Source: Oscillospiraceae bacterium (lineage in GTDB: Bacteria; Bacillota; Clostridia; UMGS1810). Taken from it: a stretch of 64,000 nt of DNA. Position 1 is the stretch's first letter. Each line of letters starts with the position of its first letter. A program made the position numbers and the translations under genes. Below the pieces are notes generated by a model, which saw only the letters and a list, made by a program, of their open reading frames with translations, ran no database searches and had not been told where the DNA came from. Positions 62,181 to 64,000 of the stretch are shown here, one piece after another. The stretch covers positions 1-64,000 of the forward strand of contig JAJXRJ010000001.1 of the NCBI GenBank assembly GCA_021629085.1, given 5' to 3'.

Positions 62181-63820
62181 CGGAAGCCTTGTTACAATCT
62201 ATGTCTTTGGAAGAAAAAGTGGGCCAGCTTTGCGTCCCCATTTTGCAGTCTGGTGAAATTACGCCGGAAATCGAGCGGGCGATCACGAAAATCGGTGTGG
62301 GTATGATTCGGTTTTGCCCCGACGCGGAATTTGACAATGCCAGCAAAATTGTCGGCAAACCAAACCGTTACCGCACGCCGTCGGAAATGGCGGCATTCAC
62401 CAACGAAATGCAGGCGCTTGCAAAGAAAACGCCGCATCAGATTCCACTGCTCATTGCCGTGGACCAAGAAGGCGGTACCCGAAGCGACGTCAACCGCGCG
62501 GGTGCGGCCGTGTATGCCAGCCATATGTGCTTTGGCGTGGCAAACGATCCCGATCTCACCTACCGCGTTGCCAAGGCGACCGCAGAGGAATTTGCCGCAA
62601 TGGGTATCAACCTGGTGCAGGCGCCGATTCTAGACGTATTCCGCCGTCCAGGCTATAAAACCATGAAGGCCGCCACCTTTGGCGAAGATGTGACGCTTGT
62701 GACCAAACATGCCGCAGCCATGCAGCGCGGATTCCGCGACGGCGGGATTTTGGCGATGGTCAAGCACTTTCCCGGCTACGGCTCCATTGCCACCGACGCG
62801 CACAAGGGCGTGGCGGAAATTACAAAGCCGCTGGAGCTGTTAGAATGCGAGGATGTGGCGCCATTAGTATCTTTAATGCAGGATGACGGCGTGGACGCCG
62901 TGATGGCGGGGCACGCGATTGTAAAATGCCTGGATGCCGAATATCCGGCAACCCTTTCAAAAGCGGTAATCAATGATTATTTGCGCGGCAAACTGGGATT
63001 TGACGGCGTGGTGGAAACCGATGCCATGCGCATGCGCGCCATTCAAGACCGGTTTGGCACGGCAGCCGCATCCGTCATGGCCATTAACGCCGGCTGTGAT
63101 TTGGTGTTGCTGCGCGGCAATGAAGCGCACTTTATGGAAGGCTACGAAGCCATTTTAAACGCCGCAAAAACGGGCGAGATTTCTGAAAAAACACTGGACG
63201 ATGCTGTACGCCGCGTGCTTACCCTCAAAGAAAAAGCAGGGCTTTTTAAATCTGCCGTAACCGACCCCAACCAGGCGGACAAGGTGGTTGGATGCCCTGC
63301 GCACCGCGAAGCGCTCAAAGAATTGGCGCGCCGTTCCGTATCCGTTGTCAAGCGCGAAGATTTGCCGCTTGATAAAAATAACGACGCTAAAATTCTGGTG
63401 GTTGCGCCCGAGCCGCAAAAAATTGCGGCAGCAACGGACCCCATCCAGTCTGTGGATATGCTGGTGCGCGCTATCAAAGCACATCACGAAAACACAGAGG
63501 GCTATATCCCCGATTTGGAGCCAACCGATGAACAGATTCAAACGGCAGTAAACCTGGCAAAAAATGCAGATATCATTGTGTTTGCCTCCTGTAACGCAAT
63601 TTTATACGAATCGCAGGTTACGCTGGCCGAAAAATTGTCCGGCATTGGGAAACTGCTTGTGGTTGTGGCGATGGAATCTCCGTTGGACTGCATCCACATG
63701 CCGTTTGTAAAAAACTATATTTGCACCTATGGCGTGGCAAACGACTGGGCAGTGGAAGCTGCTGCCTGCCTGTTTGGAAAGTCCGCTGGAAATGCGGTTG
63801 CTCCTATTGCGCTTTCCTAA
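62177..63820 (+). CDS. Glycoside hydrolase family 3 protein (NagZ-like)
   Basis: This 547-residue cytoplasmic hydrolase has no signal peptide. The GH3 barrel (about 1-340) has AVDQEGG near 95, KHFPGYGSIATDAH with the His209/Asp207 dyad of the beta-N-acetylglucosaminidase type, and nucleophile Asp282 in VETDAM. A C-terminal alpha/beta domain (about 370-540) follows. The KH(F)PG...DxH motif favours beta-N-acetylhexosaminidase or related phosphorylase activity over beta-glucosidase, so peptidoglycan or chitobiose recycling is plausible. ATG 62177 overlaps the HAD stop; the two are translationally coupled. Confidence 0.92.
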   Translation: MTEALLQSMSLEEKVGQLCVPILQSGEITPEIERAITKIGVGMIRFCPDAEFDNASKIVGKPNRYRTPSEMAAFTNEMQALAKKTPHQIPLLIAVDQEGGTRSDVNRAGAAVYASHMCFGVANDPDLTYRVAKATAEEFAAMGINLVQAPILDVFRRPGYKTMKAATFGEDVTLVTKHAAAMQRGFRDGGILAMVKHFPGYGSIATDAHKGVAEITKPLELLECEDVAPLVSLMQDDGVDAVMAGHAIVKCLDAEYPATLSKAVINDYLRGKLGFDGVVETDAMRMRAIQDRFGTAAASVMAINAGCDLVLLRGNEAHFMEGYEAILNAAKTGEISEKTLDDAVRRVLTLKEKAGLFKSAVTDPNQADKVVGCPAHREALKELARRSVSVVKREDLPLDKNNDAKILVVAPEPQKIAAATDPIQSVDMLVRAIKAHHENTEGYIPDLEPTDEQIQTAVNLAKNADIIVFASCNAILYESQVTLAEKLSGIGKLLVVVAMESPLDCIHMPFVKNYICTYGVANDWAVEAAACLFGKSAGNAVAPIALS

Positions 63821-63855
63821 ACATCTTCTTTTTACAGAGAAAAATCAAAGCGATA

Positions 63856-64000
63856 TTACGACAGCTCAAACATCCCATGATATAACTGGTAGTATTCGCC
63901 TTGTTGTGCGAGCAGTTCCTCATGGCTGCCGCGTTCAATAATATGCCCGTGCTCCAGCACCATAATGGCGTCTGCATTGCGGACAGTGGAGAGCCTATGC
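63856..64000 (-). CDS. ABC exporter ATPase, C-terminal end (partial)
   Basis: The final 48 codons of an MsbA/multidrug-type ABC exporter run in from the right edge. They begin [18 protein letters not shown], the H-loop and following strand, continue [13 protein letters not shown] and end FELS before TAA at 63856-63858. The gene is convergent with the GH3 gene, with 35 bases between stops and no obvious terminator. It is cut by the window. Confidence 0.9.
   Translation of the reverse strand, partial: HRLSTVRNADAIMVLEHGHIIERGSHEELLAQQGEYYQLYHGMFELS

Noticed and set aside
1..64000. CRISPR arrays or insertion sequences
   Set aside because: No regularly spaced repeats, cas genes or intact transposase frames are visible.

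Overview
The window reads as chromosome of a Gram-positive, low-to-mid GC Clostridia-type Firmicute. The grounds are an S-layer homology (SLH) protein, PASTA-domain kinase PrkC with its phosphatase, RemA, CarD, a CpsB/CpsD tyrosine phosphatase and kinase pair, Clostridia-style housekeeping gene order, strong AGGAGG ribosome sites and frequent TTG/GTG starts. The xylan and mannan enzymes suggest a plant-polysaccharide degrader, possibly from gut or sediment. I cannot assign a genus. Domain family names, promoters and terminators below are by eye; no search was run.

Layout. 1-2.4 kb: polar amino acid ABC transporter. 2.4-11.8 kb: carbohydrate and surface block (CE7 esterase, SLH protein, polysaccharide deacetylase, GH10 xylanase, a secreted protein with carbohydrate-binding-like modules, and an unannotated 50-residue peptide gene). 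11.9-12.3 kb: RNase P RNA. 12.3-22.4 kb: nif3, trmK, cpsB, cpsD, an SDR reductase, a PduO-type cobalamin adenosyltransferase, rarA, glyA, a membrane glycosyltransferase and divergent radA. 22.6-25.7 kb: an ABC transporter/lipoprotein operon with a divergent MerR regulator. 25.8-41.1 kb: one minus-strand block, transcribed yicC-remA-gmk-rpoZ-coaBC-priA-def-fmt-yugP-rsmB-rlmN-prpC-prkC-rsgA-rpe-thiN. 41.2-49.5 kb: a second block, transcribed carD-ispD-ispF-fhs-tsaE-tsaB-rpiB-COG2426-metK-small membrane protein-radical SAM. 49.5-57.2 kb: MATE exporter, FlaA1/CapD-type nucleotide-sugar enzyme, split chromate transporter, and a manA-GH5-like operon. 57.4-64 kb: an HtrA-like protease joined abruptly to a repeat protein, tRNA-Arg(CCG), a DUF1835/DUF3658 protein, a decayed gene fragment, a HAD-GH3 operon, and the end of an ABC exporter.

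The two long housekeeping blocks join translation start and end processing (fmt, def, rlmN, rsmB, rsgA, tsaB/E), one-carbon and SAM metabolism (fhs, metK), isoprenoid, CoA and pentose phosphate steps, and Ser/Thr phosphorylation signalling. The carbohydrate genes have their own promoters. The least explained items are the 50-residue peptide gene beside the carbohydrate-binding-like protein, the broken htrA/repeat-protein junction at about 58.57 kb, the MerR operator between overlapping divergent promoters, and the scarred segment after the tRNA.
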